Origin: Formicarius rufipectus
Taxonomy: Eukaryota; Chordata; Aves; Passeriformes; Formicariidae
Assembly: GCA_013399695.1 (NCBI GenBank)
Contig: VXAU01004004.1
Coordinates: 66,242 to 130,241 of the forward strand
DNA: 64,000 bases
Direction: 5' to 3'
Part shown: piece after piece, positions 1 through 10,720 of the stretch
Position numbering within the stretch: position 1 is the stretch's first letter
Layout of the letters: the number at the start of each line of letters is the position of its first letter
Notes under the pieces: generated by a model
The model's database searches: none
What the model was told of the DNA's origin: nothing
The model's input: the letters and a program-made list of their open reading frames with translations, nothing else
Translations under genes and position numbers: made by a program

Positions 1-76
1 TTCAGACTTCGCAGCATTCCCTGAAGATCTGAGCAAGAAACAGGCCTTTTTGGATGATCAGTTCATGCAGCACAAG
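1..76 (+). CDS. Possible 3' part of a coding exon at the window edge
   Basis: From base 2 to base 76 one frame stays open for 25 codons. It begins S-D-F-A-A-F-P-E-D-L and ends F-M-Q-H-K. The last codon AAG is followed directly by GTAGAA, a moderate splice donor (six of nine consensus positions by eye), so the exon would end in phase 0. The composition (F, D, K, Q, mixed charge) looks more like protein than the repeat-derived frames elsewhere in the window, and the same frame stops soon after the donor, at about base 107. The exon start and the rest of the gene lie left of the window. I do not recognise the protein and no downstream exon could be linked to it. A 75-base open frame can occur by chance, so this is a lead and not a gene call. 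Confidence 0.35.
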
Positions 77-1099
77 GTAGAAATATGTATCTGTATTATC
101 CCTTAGTGCAGGCAGCTCTCCAAAATACCTTTGCCAGGAATTTCAACTAATTAAGTCATTTCCAAGGTACAGTGTTGCCTGGAAGAAGAAGTGAAAGGAA
201 TGAATATATGATCCTTTAGCTAAACTCCATACTTTAGGGAAGAATTTTAACCTGTCATCAGGTCAGTCTGAAATTATTCATGTTTAAGGTGAAAATCATT
301 CTGAATTAGCCTTAAGTGAATCATATGGTTGATAAAGGTTTTCATGTACCTTTTTCAGCATAAGAAGGGAATCCCAGAAAAAGTGCTGTGCAATTTTTTG
401 GGGGGTTTGTGATGGCATTTCCCAGAGGAAAGACAAACCACACCACCCCTGCCTTTGCTCTGCCAAATTTCACACAGAAAGATGCCATTAAGCAGTCACC
501 AAAATTGACCCTTTTTGCACCCAGGGTGATTTATGCCATGCATGCCTGTGAGATGCACATCTGGACACCACAGAGGAGGCAGCAAAGTCGACTGGACCAA
601 CTACACCCATCATTCCATGATTCTGAGTCACTTCTGAAGGTACTTGGCCCTCAACAGTCCATTTTCATCTGAACTGTTTCTTCTAATCCCCAGCTTTCTG
701 CTCCCAGCAGCTGCATAAGAACAAAGCCCTGCTCAAGAAACATTTCCTTGCAGGACATATAATTATTAAATTGGATTCTAATTACAGATCATAAATTACA
801 GACACTTCTTTGGAGAGAAAATACCCAGAATGCTAGAGAGAAACTCAATGCCTATTTTGGACTTGAATCTAAGAGCATTTTGGTTTTAAAGGGAAAATAA
901 AAGAAAAAGAGAGGCAGTTTGGGGGTGAAATCATGACTCCTGTGTGAATTACACGAGACTATTTTTAAGCTGCTGTCATGCATTAGAGGGCACAACTATT
1001 ACCATACATAAAAACAAATGCCACCTCAGCGTGGCACTGGCAGCCAGGAGAGTTGTGCAGTTGGCATTGGCTGGAGGAGAAGAACAAGAGGTGCCCGTG
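77..1099. other. Anonymous single-copy DNA, possible intron start
   Basis: If the edge exon is real, this is the start of its downstream intron. The sequence is AT-leaning and has no repeat I can recognise and no convincing exon. The 94-codon frame at 388-672 has no family resemblance and no coding-like composition. Confidence 0.5.
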
Positions 1100-1577
1100 T
1101 GTCCTGGTTATGGTGGCAGGACCAGTTTGGCACTGGGTGGGGGTGGATTCTACATCCTCTGTCGCGTTTTTCTCATGAGCTGCTCCCCATGGCCCATTGG
1201 CAGCAGCTGCCCAGGGCACACCCCACCCCTCAGGGCACAGGGGGGGGTTTGGGAACTTCTGTGGGATCAGGAAGTTTTCCTGCCTCCACACCCACCTGAG
1301 GGGTCATGTCTGCTCAGGGGTCATCAGGGATGCCAAAAATATGCCAGGATTGATCTCACAGAGTAAATCACCCACTGTGAAAGTCCCCACCCTGGGGGAG
1401 GGACTGGGCGTTCCCATCTGAGCCCAAGTAGAGATAAGTTGGGGTTTTGGGACTGGGATCTCTGGTCAGATCCAGAGGAGGAGCAGAGCCTTGACTGGAC
1501 TGGGACTGCCACGGGACTGCAACCATCATTGTCACCAGCAGGTTTCTTCCTTTATTCTTATTTTGAACTCAGGGAGC
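1100..1577 (+). mobile_element. Solo LTR, family A copy 1, 3'-truncated
   Basis: The element opens with TGTCCTGGTTATGG and then runs nearly collinear with the copies at 28758-29438 (same strand) and 31983-32666 (opposite strand). Shared blocks include CAGTTTGGCACTGGGTGG, GGTCATGTCTGCTCAGGGG and CAGATCCAGAGGAGGAGCAG. The match stops near 1577, about 200 bp before the expected 3' end, so the copy has lost its tail and no target-site duplication can be paired. The open frames here (such as 944-1366) are LTR sequence and not genes. The class III (ERVL-like) assignment comes from the 5-bp duplications flanking the intact copies. Confidence 0.8.
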
Positions 1578-3910
1578 CCACAAACATCTGTAACAGCTGT
1601 CCTGGAAAATGGGAGAAGGGCAAGGACTCAGCCCACTGCAGCTGGTGGATCTCATCAGGCTTTGCCTGGGGTGGCTGGAGAAGGAGCTGGGGTGAGAGCA
1701 GACCCCTCCCAACATCCCAGGCTGAAGCCATGGAGAGGTTGGAGGAGCCACAGTGTTACAGTCCGTGAGATTTTGCTGCCACCTTCTGCTGAAAACCCAT
1801 CCCCTGGGCACAACTGCAGGTTCTGGGCAGCACCGTGGGCTCCTGGCCGGGAAGGGACGTGCTCCCCATGGAAAACGGGCTCCTCCTGCTCCCAGCAGCC
1901 CCTTGGGATAAACTATGGGAATTCCTACTCCAATTCCCTGCTCCAGACTCCGAACTCCCTGGGCAGAGATCAGGCCTGTGTGCACAACCAGCAGGGAAAC
2001 ACCAGCACCCTGTGCTGGATAAGAAGCATTTGAATGACCAGGATTCCTCCCTGCTTCCCTTTCCCAAACTCACCGGGGATCCTACAGGGAGAAGCCCAAA
2101 TCTGAGGCATGAGAGCCAAGGAGTTGTCTTCAAATCTGTCTTTGTCCTGCTCTGCAAATGGGTGAAGTGTTCCAGTGTCTCCTTTAATGGAACATTTTCC
2201 CACTGGTCATTCTTGGGAGGGGGGAAAGGGAATTTTTATATAAAGGACTTTATAAAAAAGGACTTTCTATAACATGCAGAAAAATCAACCTACCATTAAA
2301 ATCAACTTCTTGTGAGGATAATGATGAACAACCTGCTTCTCCTTGGCATCAGAGGCACAAGCCCTGCTGCCTTCTCCAATGCCCCACACTGAACCAACCT
2401 GCTGAGAAAAATGTCACATCCAGGAAATGGATTAACAGGCAGAATTTAAAAAATGAAATAATAACTCCATGCAACATCTCTCTCTTCTGTCTATCAAGAA
2501 TGCAAATAATCAAGAGCACCAAGGTGTTCTCCTCAGGGAACGTTTCCCTCATCCTTCATCAAAACTAAACTCAGTTTTCCACCACGAGATATTTCAGCCT
2601 CTGCTTGTGCTGCCTTCGAGCAGACAAACTTCTGTGTTGTCTGCAAGGCTTCAAGGAGCTTGCAAGCAAATGAAAAGTTCATTGAGGTTTGAAGACAACC
2701 CACTTGGGCAGCCACGAGACACAACACCACATGAAGAGCAAACGCAGAACAACGTGCTCCAAAAAACACCCAAAATCCCTGAGATTCCCTGAGAACCAGA
2801 AGGACAGCTGATCAAACCTCCTGCAAGAAAAGCTCAGGAGGAAGGGATGAGCAAACTTTCTGCCTCCTTTTCCTGGAATAAAGCATGGAAATTCATCTAT
2901 TGACTGTCAGGCTCCAGGAAGAAACACAGGCTTTCGACCTCATCATGCAAATAAGCCCATATTTTGAAGCAATTCAAAAGTTTGCATTATTAGTTGGCTT
3001 GCAGTTTGTATAAAATTCATCATTCCTTTTAAATGGATTTCTTCCTACCCTCCAGCTCATCTGTCAGTTGGCTCCTGAGGTTCTTTGAGCTGTGCTCAGT
3101 AGAATCACAGCACAAACATGGCTTGGAATATATTCCAGAGGTTTTTTGACCCTCCTTTCTCTCCCTCAGTCCCGGCAGCTGAAGTGAGCCCCACCTGGCA
3201 GCTCTGTCCCTGCTCCGTGTGTTTTCCAAGGATTCCTTCAGACCAGTTCTGGTAGAAAACTCAATGACACCCAAAGAACCCCCATTTAGGGTCCCAGCAA
3301 CACTAAATCACCATAAATACTCATTATGCAAAATTAACATTCCCCTAATGATGCTGAACAGCACCAACTACACACAACACACCAAGGTCCCTCCTGAACT
3401 CACAATTGGCTACTACAACTTTCCTGGTCCACAAAATACACTTTAAAAACCTCTTTTGCCCCATTTTTCACCCTAAATTCAGAAAGAGAAGCCTTTCCTA
3501 AAATTGCAGTGATTCCACCACAACAAATGAGCCCCAGAGAGAAAATAAAGAGCAGCCAGAGGCCAAAGCAGAACTTGTGAGGGCTGCAGAGAGCTTGGAG
3601 TGTGCTGTGGCACATTCCAGATTCCACATTCCAGGCAGAAATTTAGGGAATTCTGGCTATAAAGAACATTGAGGCTCCTGCAAGGTGACAAAACCGTAGA
3701 AAAGTGGCAGGTTTGGGGAGGGCTCATCCTGGTGACTCACAGAAATGGCTATATTCATCCACACCATCTTTTCCAAGGGTCTAAAATGCTTGGAATTGGT
3801 CCTATTTGCCCATATTTCCTGTTTTTATTTCCCAGTTATCCCCAGAATGGATCCCACCCCCCTCAAAGAGTCACCTCAGGCAGTGCACACACACAAAAGT
3901 AGCTTTTACC
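1578..3910. other. Anonymous DNA after the truncated LTR
   Basis: From 1578 to about 2200 the sequence is fairly GC-rich with many overlapping open frames on both strands (up to 180 codons). This usually means low stop-codon density, as in old LTR or retrovirus-derived DNA, and not a gene. I could not match it to a second copy in the window. From 2200 to 3910 it is ordinary AT-leaning DNA with no recognisable exon, RNA gene or repeat. Confidence 0.4.
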
Positions 3911-4138
3911 AAGAAAGAAAAGAAAAGAAAAAAAGAGATTCAATAAATATAATAAATAAATATATGAATATAAATATATAAATATATAAAATAAATATAT
4001 ATAAAATAAATATAACTATAAAATAGAAATATAAATATATAAAACAGAAATATAAATATATAGATATGTAGAGAAATATAAATAATAAATAAAATAAATC
4101 AAAATCAAAATAATAATTAAAAAATTTTTAAAATATTC
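3911..4138. repeat. AT-rich low-complexity tract
   Basis: The tract starts with AAAGA-type purine runs and passes into irregular AATATAAATATATA and AATAAATAAA units, almost without G or C, for about 230 bp. It is a degenerate AT microsatellite. It is likely to be length-variable and may be poorly resolved in short-read assemblies. Confidence 0.9.
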
Positions 4139-5381
4139 CTTAATCTGTAGGAAATTAATGGTCCTATAACAGCACAGTTAATTACTGATCTTTTCCCTGT
4201 TACTGAAACGTCATTAGTGCTCCTCAACAACGAGCCAAGACCAATGGGAGGAGACATTATTGGGTGTCCTGTCAAGAATATTGGGAGGATGATGATGAGC
4301 AGATATTCTCAAGAGTGCAAAAATACCACATCTCTGGTCAGTCCTTCACTCTGAGGAGGAACCAAACTCCCAACGGCTTTTGACAGCTCATGAAGTTGCA
4401 GACAGGAGTTAAAAGCTGTGTGCAGTTTGCCTCTGATGTCTTGCTTCTTGAGGTGGCACCACAGCCCAATGCTGCTGGTGAAGATCCCCCTCAATGATAA
4501 ATCACTTTGTCGTGACATTTAAGTGAAGGGAAAAAAAAAAGAAGAGGTTTAAAATGAAGAAGCCTTTATGAATATTCTGTTGTAGCAGATAAACAGATAC
4601 ACATCAGCACAGTTCAAAATCAATAATTCCATTCACAGGGAAAAGCGAGGGTTTATTTTTCTCCTTCGGCGTGCCGGAGGTCACTCCTGAAAAGAGACAC
4701 GTGGGAGCAGTTGGAAAAGTATCAGAACTGAGGCACTAAAACTGTAATGATTTGGGGTTAGGACACTTTTCCTGAGGGCTGCAGCCCACCTCGTGGAATC
4801 TCAGCAATCCAAAAAGAGAGTGCAGCTCTTCTGCTGCCTGACAGTAAATCAGCTCACAAAGAGGGGTTGGGAACGAAGCAAACCCCAGGACAGAGCCAGC
4901 CTGCAGGAACCTCAGCTGAGAGATGTGGATCCCACCTCAGATCACTGGGATGCAGCTTGGAAGTGTGCCCAGCCCAGCTCCTCACACCACAGCTCACCCC
5001 AAAACCACCCACGGCCCCAAAAGAGGCTCCTGTTCCCGCTGTGAGGGCTCACAGGAGTGACACAGCCCCAAAACCCCACAGTGGCTTCATGGGGCATGTA
5101 AATCTTCATCCCAAGATTCTTCTCCCTCTCCCTGGGGACAACAGCTGCTCATGACCTACAGGGGCAGCTCAACCAGAGCAAAGGTCTGGGCAGGGGGGAC
5201 AAAGCCCACCCTACACTGGTTGCTCTGGAGCACTTCCAGGAGAACATCCATTTATTTTGGGATATTACAGCTTTGGTTGCCAGAGGGCTCATTATTCTCC
5301 CTGTCTCCACTTGTCCCATCTCCACGCCTTTGCCCACCTGCAGCTGGAGTTCCCTGGCAGGTCCCTCACATCTCCACTGAT
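4139..5381. other. Anonymous non-coding DNA
   Basis: No repeat, RNA gene or convincing exon is seen. The pair of overlapping frames at 4793-5154 (83 and 95 codons) lies in a proline- and serine-rich low-information translation, typical of chance frames in moderately GC-rich bird DNA. Confidence 0.4.
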
Positions 5382-5500
5382 GACAAGGGCATGGAGTGAT
5401 AGACCAAAGGGGAATGGCTTTAAACTGACCCAGAGCAGGTTTGGGTGGGAGGTTGGGCTGGAATTCTTCCCTGTGAGGGTGCTGAGGCCTTGGCAGATGT
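5382..5500 (+). mobile_element. CR1 LINE fragment
   Basis: The run GACAAGGGCATGGAGTGATA, followed by GGGGAATGGCTTTAAACTG and later GGAATTCTTCCCTGTGAGGG, follows the familiar avian CR1 3' untranslated consensus in sense orientation. Similarity fades on both sides. This is a short, diverged remnant with no coding potential. Confidence 0.75.
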
Positions 5501-7229
5501 TGGAGCCAGCAGAGGTCTCACCTGACAGCATCATCCAACTGCTACTGCCAAGACAAAAGGGCCAGAAACAGGGCTTGCATTTATTTCTGCCTCCATCCCA
5601 CAGCTAAGAGTCCTGTCACAGCCAAGTGCATAAATAAATTCCTCTTCAAGCCCAAAGGCAGCCCTTTGGCGTCCACCAAGCCACGGAGGTGTTGAATCCA
5701 AGCTTTTGGTCCTCAGGAACGTTAAACCCCCGGGACAGGCAGGACCTCTCAGTGAACACCACACGGGGCACGACCAGCAGCTCCGAGATGCTGAGACACC
5801 CACGGATCCTCAGAGCTGGGGCGGTGCCAACGTGAGGCAACTGCTTTGAGCCACCCCAGAACTGCCATGGAAGCTCTTCCTGCTGCTGAGAAATACCTTC
5901 AGCAACAAGGCTCTTCATTTTTCCTGCTGATAAATTCCCTGAGCAGCACCTTTCTCAAGGTTTCCTGCGATGGAGCTCATAAGTGGTCTCTCTATTTTCA
6001 TTTTTGACAGTGGAGATCCCTCGGCTGTTATTTAAGCATAACCCGGGCCCAGGGATGTCTGGCAGACTTGGTGGATGAAGTCCCCAGCCCCATCTAGTTG
6101 TGCCACCAGTGAAAACACGAAAGGGAAGGTTCAGCTGCTGCCAATACAAATTAAAAGGGTTTCCTCCCTTTGAAAGGATGGGGAATTTTATACAAGATTG
6201 AATTTGACACCGTAGCACCAAAGTGAATATAATTCACTGTGATCTTATTGTCATCCAGAGCCAATGGGCCATTCATGTGTAAATGCACAGTTAAAGGGGG
6301 AAAAAAGGTACAGCAGAGACAGACCATAATGTCATCTGTACCGGAGCAATCACTCTCCTTGTGTTCCTGGGATAAAAGGAGAAGTAAACATTAAACACAG
6401 AAAGGATTATGGTTTTATAGCCAGTCAGGAATGCCCATTTTATTACAAAATACACTCCCTATTTTTCTATCAATCCATATCGTAGAGCCCACGTGAGCAG
6501 CTTACCAAGGCCAAGCTTTAACTCTGACTCCCACCTCTCTGCAGACAGAGGGGAAGGACCCCTGGAAGGAAGAGGTTTAGACGATGTCACCCACCTGCCA
6601 CAAAAACATCCCAGAGCAGGAACCCCCAGGTGGGACTCTGAGCACCACGGAGTGACACAGCACCATCAGCGGTGGGTTCCAGGAGCCTTCCAAACACAGG
6701 AGGATGGAGAAGGCTGGAAAGACATTTCCTGGTGTAGCAATTAAGCCAGAACCCGATGTGAGAGTCAACTGAGTCCTACAACGCCGAGGGAAGGAGAAGA
6801 GACTGATGGGAAGAGAAGGTTTAGGATGGAGCATGAAAAAACGCAGGCCAGCCCTAAGGTCAAAGCAGCACCATGGACAGGGCACACACCAGAAGCAGAA
6901 GCTCCACTCCAGCCCAGTCCTGGTGTGTCAGACACTGCCTTGTTCCTGTATCCAGGTCCAAAGGGGTTGGGATCCCACAGTCCCAGGGTGAGGAACCCTG
7001 AGGTTCTTCCTGCAATGCAAAACCTTCCCCAGTGCTGCCTTGGTTTGAAGAGGAAAAAGGAAAGACTCCAACCAAGGCAAGGAATCACTCAAAGGGGCTG
7101 GAAATAATCCTGCCCTTGTTTCAGTGGGCTTTGGATGAGATTCCAAGAGCTTGATCCTGCAAATCCTTTCTGAGCTGGGAAAGGGGCTGGGTGGGCTTTT
7201 CCACAGCACTTTTTGCTGGGAAAAAAACC
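5501..7229. other. Anonymous non-coding DNA
   Basis: No repeat family or exon was recognised. Overlapping open frames on opposite strands around 6490-7230 have no domain-like composition. Confidence 0.4.
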
Positions 7230-7500
7230 CCAAATAGTCTGAATTAATATGGGGTTGTTTATAATCACAGCTTCCCTGTCAGCATTTATAACGCAGATAT
7301 TATTTTATAGAAAAGACTGCACTATCTAAAATGTGCCAAATGGGTGAATTCACTGCTGGAGGTTCCTGTCCCTCCATGGCCCTGCTTGGGTGTGATTGCT
7401 GCTCACTTTGTACAGTTGTAGATGATTACAAGAGTCATTAAGCAGCATAAAATCAGGCACACTGGCTAATTAATGCGGAATTGATTCTCGTTTGAGCTTC
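7230..7500. promoter_or_regulatory. AT-rich repeat-free block, possible conserved non-coding element
   Basis: The block holds evenly AT-rich, complex sequence with several homeodomain-type cores (GAATTAATATG, GGCTAATTAATGCGG, AGTCATTAAGC) and no repeat similarity. It contrasts with the GC-richer flanks. That texture is common in vertebrate conserved non-coding elements, but conservation cannot be judged from one sequence. Confidence 0.25.
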
Positions 7501-9484
7501 ATTTTTTCTCCCATTTGAACTCCACTGAAATCAATAAAAGCAAGACCAGTAAAGCCTGGAGTAAAACTGCTGTAGGTGAAGGTTTAATGAGGAATAAAAC
7601 TCCCAGAAACTCAAACTTCCAGCTGCATCCCCGTGTTTGTTGCAATTGTACAAGATGAGGGTGGCTCAGGAAATTTTCCTCAACGTTTGCATTCAGGTGA
7701 GGCAGCAAAAAATGTTGAGGTTCAGCAGAAGTGTCAGAAAAGTATCCAGAGTGATGGAAAAGGCAATGAAATCCCCAGACAGTCCAAGAAACTCCTGAGG
7801 TGTCTGTTCTTTACTCCCACCACAAAACCTCCCCAGAATCTTCCCCAAATTTTCCTCCACTTGCCAAGATTTGGTATCTCCCCCTCCTTTCACTCCCTGA
7901 TGAACAGGACACTCCCTCCTGTCCTGCCAGACCTCAGGGCTGAATTAGGAAACTGCAACCCAATTTAAAAAGTGATTAAAAGAAATTAAAATTAAAAACT
8001 CCACAATTAAAAACTTTCTTCAGGCGGGATTTCCTTGCTTCCCTCCCTTCCTCCCTCACCCCCCACCCTTCCCAAAGCAGTGTTTTCCCAACTCCCTTTA
8101 TGTGAGCTGTTTTCCAGCTGTCCCAGGAGGGCTGTGACACATGAAGAGGAGTTGTCACATCCCATGGGGTGGCAGGACCTGAGGACACACTGATGGGCAA
8201 ACCTGAGATGACACCACGACCTGAAGGACTTGGCTGCTCTTCCAACGTGAGCTCACACGTCACGCAACGGGGGGGAGAGAGGCACAAAAATCCATGTACA
8301 GCTCTTTTCTCAGCTACAAACTGAGCCCTGATTTCTACGGATATCTATCTATATTTTGCACTTTAAAGATGCTCATGGCTGGCTCGTGGCCTCAGGACAA
8401 GTGTCACACTTGTGTTACACCTACAGGAGCTTCATTTTGCCTCTGCTCTGGAACACGAGGCTGCCCCAATAACCTGGGGGAAGGTTATTGGGGGGATATT
8501 GGGTTATTTTCCAAGAGGGAAAAGCCCCTCTGACCCCAGAAAGACTCCCAGTGACCAAGGTCACCTCGTGCCTCAGAGAGCCCCAAACCTGTGCTGGCAG
8601 GAGGACCTTCCCTAATGGGGGCAACGTGGTGCTGTGACTTATTTTGGCCTCTGCTTTGCCTGCACAGCTGAAAACCTTGAAAATGTTTCAAGCTGGGGGT
8701 TTTTCTGGGTTGTTTTTTTGCAAGGACTGTGTTCCCTGCTGTTGTGCAACTGAGCTCGTTCCAGTGTTTCACAGAGGAGCAATCCGAGGAGGAAAAATGC
8801 CTCTGTGCTGCTCCATTTTCAAAGAGCTGATAAAACTCTCAGAGACTGCATTTCAGGTATTACAAAATCCTCTTTTCTTTCAGGAAAACACAAAGCCAGA
8901 ACTTTTTAACAGTTTTAAATGTGTATATACAAGCTACCTCCCCCTCAAGCTTCAAAGTCCCTGTGAACACTTCCTCAGTTAATGAGAGGAGCTCTTGGGA
9001 GTGCCCAAATATTTGGTGGGACTTTGCACAGGACCCCCAATTTCCAGTGGCTTCTCAATCAGCCATTCAAAACCACATGGGGTCCAAGGCCTGGTGTTTG
9101 CATCATCACCTGAAACAAGCCCACGTTCCTCCACACCCACTCCCTGAAGGTTGGGTGTGTCTGTGCTCTCTGCAGGTCTTTATATGGCAAACAAAGACAG
9201 GACTTCTCCAAAGCACAACCTTTCCTTCTGTGTGCCCCACTTCTTTCTGTGGTCACCAACTGTGACATGGCAATATTTAACAAAAATACACCCACTGAAC
9301 ATCAGCAGAGCACAGAGGGTGTAAAAATGCCTTCTCCAATCCTCCCAAGTGTTTGTTTCAAAACAAAGCTCACTTACTCCCTGGAAGAAGCTGCAGCTGC
9401 CCTTTGGTTGAGGGCCATGCCTTGTGCTGAGGAGGCTGTGGTGTCATCCCCTGCCTCACGTGTTTTCAGCCCAGCCCAAGTCTC
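7501..9484. other. Anonymous non-coding DNA
   Basis: Nothing recognisable as a gene, RNA gene or repeat. A short polypyrimidine stretch with AG (around 8870-8880) could act as a splice acceptor, but the frame after it ends quickly without a clear donor. Confidence 0.4.
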
Positions 9485-9668
9485 AAATCCCTGCTCCCTG
9501 GAACTGCTGGAAAGAGGGAGCAGTGGGAGGAGAAAGGTGCTCTTCAGGCTGGTTTATTTCTTACTTTTTAGTTTCAGTCCTTCTCTTGTTAGTAATAAAT
9601 TTAAGCATTTAGCCACTCCGAGTTTGCTTTGCCATTATCTCTCAGCTGGTTTTTGGCTTGTTTGGAAA
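9485..9668 (+). mobile_element. 3' part of an LTR, family B copy 3
   Basis: About 180 bp match the 3' portion of the full-length family B LTR at 56518-57541, in the opposite orientation. Shared segments include CCCTGCTCCCTGGAACTGCTGG, split here as CCCTGCTCCC and TGGAACTGCTGG, then GGTTTATTTCTTACTTTTTAG-like sequence and GAGTTTGCTTTGCCATTATC followed by TCTCAGCTG. The 5' part and the terminal bases are missing. It is a diverged fragment with no coding role. Confidence 0.75.
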
Positions 9669-10460
9669 CAATCCCTGACTGGCTGACATGGAAAGTGCGT
9701 CCCAGGAGGGATGGACAGTGTTAATGGTACAGAGTTGTGCCAGCTCCAAAATTCCCAAGCCTTCCCTGCCTGCTGAAATCAAGTGACATTTCAGCATTTA
9801 TTTAAATGCCACCCTGGCAAGCAAATAAGATTATTGGCAGTTACGATGGAACAGCTCACGAGTTCACCCTGGGGGTTTCCTTGTGTTTGCCCCAGACATT
9901 TTGCTCATGATGAGAGTTTCTATTGACACAGAGAAACTAAATGGGACTTTTATTGTCAGAAAATATCAATATTAACCCAACCACGCCCCAGGCAGCAGTG
10001 ACATATTGAGACATTTATCAAAGCAGAGCAGAAGGTCAAGGCCACGGAACAGGGCTGGGTTGGGCTCCTTTTCAATGTCATTTTGCTCTCAGACTCTTGT
10101 CTTACCTGTCTCAACATCATAGCCCCAGTTACAGAATTTAACAGCTGACTCAGAAAACTCAGTGTCGTGAGCACCAGGATGTGAAGTCATCAATCATTAA
10201 TTCCACAACTAACTGAAGAGCCAATCCCATCAGGCTGACACATTCCATGGTCAGAAGAGCCATGAAACCCCAGTACACACAAGAAGTGGACCTCATTGGT
10301 TAAAGTGTTCCTCGATGGGGGTGGTTTATCTACTCAGACCAAACCACCTGACTCAGGTTTGAGAGCCTGGTTTCAAAGGGGGGCAGAGGAGGGTGGGAAG
10401 GACCTGGGAAAGGGTGGGAGGTGGGCAAGGAGAGCAGATGAAGCCCTGACATCCCAAAGT
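9669..10460. other. Anonymous non-coding DNA
   Basis: AT-leaning, apparently single-copy sequence with no recognised feature. Confidence 0.4.
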
Positions 10461-10720
10461 CACAGAATCCCAGAATGGTTTGGGTTAGAAGGGACCTTAA
10501 AACCCACCCCACCCTCTGCCATGGGCAGGGACACCTCCCACCAGCCCAGGGTGCTCCAAGCCCCGTCCAACCTGGCCTTGGACACTCCCAAGGATGGGGC
10601 AGCCACAGCTTCTCTGCCCACCCTGTGCCAGGGCTGCCCACCCTCCCAGGGAAGGATTTCTCCCTCATAACCAACCTAAAGCTCCTCTCAGTCAGTTTAG
10701 AGCCATTGCCCTTGTCCTGA
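10461..10720 (-). mobile_element. CR1 LINE 3' end
   Basis: On the plus strand it opens with CACAGAATCCCAGAATGG, the reverse complement of the CR1 octamer tail. It continues through GGGACCTTAAAACC, GCCATGGGCAGGGACACCTC and GATGGGGCAGCCACAGCTTC into the GTTTAGAGCCATTGCCCTTG block. About 260 bp of the CR1 3' region are present in reverse orientation. It is 5'-truncated, as is usual for CR1. Confidence 0.92.

Noticed and set aside
1491..2272. Several overlapping frames of 109-180 codons downstream of the truncated LTR
   Set aside because: Both strands are equally open, composition is low-information, and there are no domains. Low stop density in GC-rich repeat-like DNA explains them.
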